NCBI RefSeq assembly: GCF_001885765.1
Contig: NZ_JXKD01000002.1
Coordinates: forward strand, 186,001-250,000
Source: Enterococcus aquimarinus
GTDB taxonomy: Bacteria > Bacillota > Bacilli > Lactobacillales > Enterococcaceae
Direction: 5' to 3'
DNA length: 64,000 nt
The notes beneath the pieces were generated by a model that was not told the origin of the DNA, ran no database searches, and saw nothing but the letters and a program-made list of their open reading frames with translations. Made by a program: the position numbers and the translations under genes. This document shows positions 63,142-64,000 of the stretch, one piece after another. Every line of letters starts with the position of its first letter. Position 1 is the first letter of the stretch.

Positions 63142-63693
63142 TTATTTTGAGATTGGTATTTTTTCAATCATCTTCATGAGATCATCGCGATCCCACAATT
63201 CGATTTTTAGTTTTTTCGCTAACTGTTTGGCTGAATTCGTGAAGTAATTGTTCGTGACGACAATACCTCTATCTAGTTTATAGAAGTCCTTTCCTGCATG
63301 AATTTCTTGGACCGCTTTGTTCCCAACACGTTTCTTCCAACGCTTACATTGAATCCCATACGTGACTCCTTCTTTTGTCGCACGTACATCCACTCCTTGA
63401 TCCGGTCCTTCTCCGGTATCACTTACGTTTTGGTAGCCGTTATTCAATAATAAAAATACGATATATCTCTCAAATTCATATCCCTTCATTTCATCAATTT
63501 CAGATATCTTCGCTCTCGAATGGCGCTTCTTCTCACTTAACGTGCCATATAGAAATGGGACAATTCCAATAACAATCGCCATCACGCCCATGAGTCTCAA
63601 TGGACGCGCCATCGGATAAAGAAAGGATGCAATCACCATTAATACACCAACTACAAACAAATTAATTAATTGACTCTCTTCTTTTTTCTTCAA
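63142..63693 (-). CDS. membrane-anchored Mrr-like restriction endonuclease domain protein
   Basis: 183 residues: two membrane helices (about 9-27 and 31-51), then a cytoplasmic nuclease-like domain (about 65-180). The Mrr_cat pattern is visible: MKGYEFERYIVFLLLNNGYQNVSDTG, the active-site Asp in GVDVRATKEGVTY, and the QxK in GIQCKRWKKRVG, then VQEIHAGKDFYKLDRGIVVTNNYFT. Such proteins may cleave foreign or modified DNA; the role is not established. ATG 63693 follows AAAGGAG. Single gene. Confidence 0.82.
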   Translation of the reverse strand: MKKKEESQLINLFVVGVLMVIASFLYPMARPLRLMGVMAIVIGIVPFLYGTLSEKKRHSRAKISEIDEMKGYEFERYIVFLLLNNGYQNVSDTGEGPDQGVDVRATKEGVTYGIQCKRWKKRVGNKAVQEIHAGKDFYKLDRGIVVTNNYFTNSAKQLAKKLKIELWDRDDLMKMIEKIPISK

Positions 63694-63800
63694 ATCAATA
63701 CTCCTTTGCTTTTTTGTAATAATTCATTCTACCAAGCCCATTTTTAAAAATTTATCCATTGAAACTTTATTTCTAGGTGTCCTTTGATACGCTGATCATC

Positions 63801-63846
63801 AAAAAGGATTGATGAATGCTACTGGCATCTCTCATCAATCCTTTTT
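63801..63846. terminator. bidirectional terminator
   Basis: AAAAAGGATTGATGA / TCATCAATCCTTTTT around a 16-base loop, next to the last gene's stop. Confidence 0.8.
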
Positions 63847-63851
63847 TAATC

Positions 63852-64000
63852 CTAAATTGTTTCTTTTTTAAGTAACAATACCGATCCTATCGCTAATAGC
63901 ACGAGTGCGACACCCGCGACATAAATTCCCCATAATCCTTGGTGTAAAATTTCTCGCAGTGGCAGCAATAAGTTTTCTGGTAATAATTTCGCTGTTTGCG
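63852..64000 (-). CDS. 3' end of a drug-efflux-type MFS transporter (partial)
   Basis: Only the last 49 residues are in the window; the gene continues beyond position 64000. The visible end, PLREILHQGLWGIYVAGVAL followed by VLLAIGSVLLLKK, is a final membrane helix with a short basic tail, as in MFS exporters of the EmrB/DHA2 kind. Family assignment is tentative. TAG stop at 63854-63852. Confidence 0.5.
   Translation of the reverse strand, partial: QTAKLLPENLLLPLREILHQGLWGIYVAGVALVLLAIGSVLLLKKETI

Noticed and set aside
1-64000. CRISPR arrays, rRNA or tRNA genes
   Set aside because: No regularly spaced direct repeats, 16S/23S conserved cores or tRNA TTCGA/CCA patterns were noticed.

Overview
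The window looks like the chromosome of a low-GC Gram-positive coccus of the Enterococcaceae (Enterococcus-like). The evidence is strong AGGAGG ribosome sites, a zinc lipoprotein of the AdcA-ZinT type, PTS/PRD regulation, an ECF-rich transporter set, class III fructose bisphosphatase, a Tn916-type transfer module and an ISL3-type insertion sequence remnant. I cannot fix the species. No rRNA, tRNA or CRISPR array was seen.

Layout. Positions 1-4750 are AT-rich and foreign in character. A DeoR regulator and a HAD sugar phosphatase face the broken end of a Tn916-like conjugation module (orf13, frameshifted orf14, truncated orf15). From about 5 kb the sequence is ordinary chromosome: a Zur-controlled zinc-binding lipoprotein (5-6.6 kb); an OFA-type transporter and a GST (6.8-9 kb); a vitamin B6/HMP salvage operon (9.2-11 kb); a purine permease behind a guanine riboswitch (11.3-12.8 kb); yaaA and two Gfo/Idh/MocA dehydrogenases (13-16 kb); a decayed membrane-protein gene (16.1-17 kb); and an RpiR regulator next to a PHP hydrolase and a complete ECF transporter of unknown substrate (17.3-22.3 kb).

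From 22.5 to 36.5 kb lie small transporters and stress genes. Several are enzymes against quinones or electrophiles: YqjG-type reductase, nitroreductase plus ABM monooxygenase under a MarR regulator, and an mhqO-small ORF-mhqD operon with an MhqR-like operator. gpmI (glycolysis) and a lipid kinase sit among them. Positions 36-37.5 kb are a decay zone: a guanine-deaminase pseudogene, an ISL3 transposase relic and a nested-palindrome repeat.

From 37.6 to 49 kb: an ankyrin-TPR protein, a PucR regulator, a DUF1275 membrane protein, a beta-carbonic anhydrase, and a galacto-oligosaccharide system. The latter has a binding protein, two permeases and a GH42 beta-galactosidase, with a divergent LacI-type repressor and visible operators and cre. 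From 49 to 64 kb: recQ (apparently starting at ATT), fbp, a duplicated coiled-coil protein, and a PTS-nanE operon under a BglG-type antiterminator with a leader terminator. Then come a GDSL esterase with a GNAT enzyme, fhs, a membrane-anchored glycerophosphodiesterase, another GNAT enzyme, an 18-residue peptide ORF beside a perfect palindrome, a membrane-anchored Mrr-like nuclease, and the 3' end of a transporter gene cut by the window edge.

Three genes are broken by visible stops or frameshifts (16.1-17.0, 36.0-36.5 and 36.9-37.3 kb) and orf14 by a homopolymer shift. Many boundaries are marked by strong hairpin terminators, listed separately. Family names are my own reading of motifs; no database search was run.
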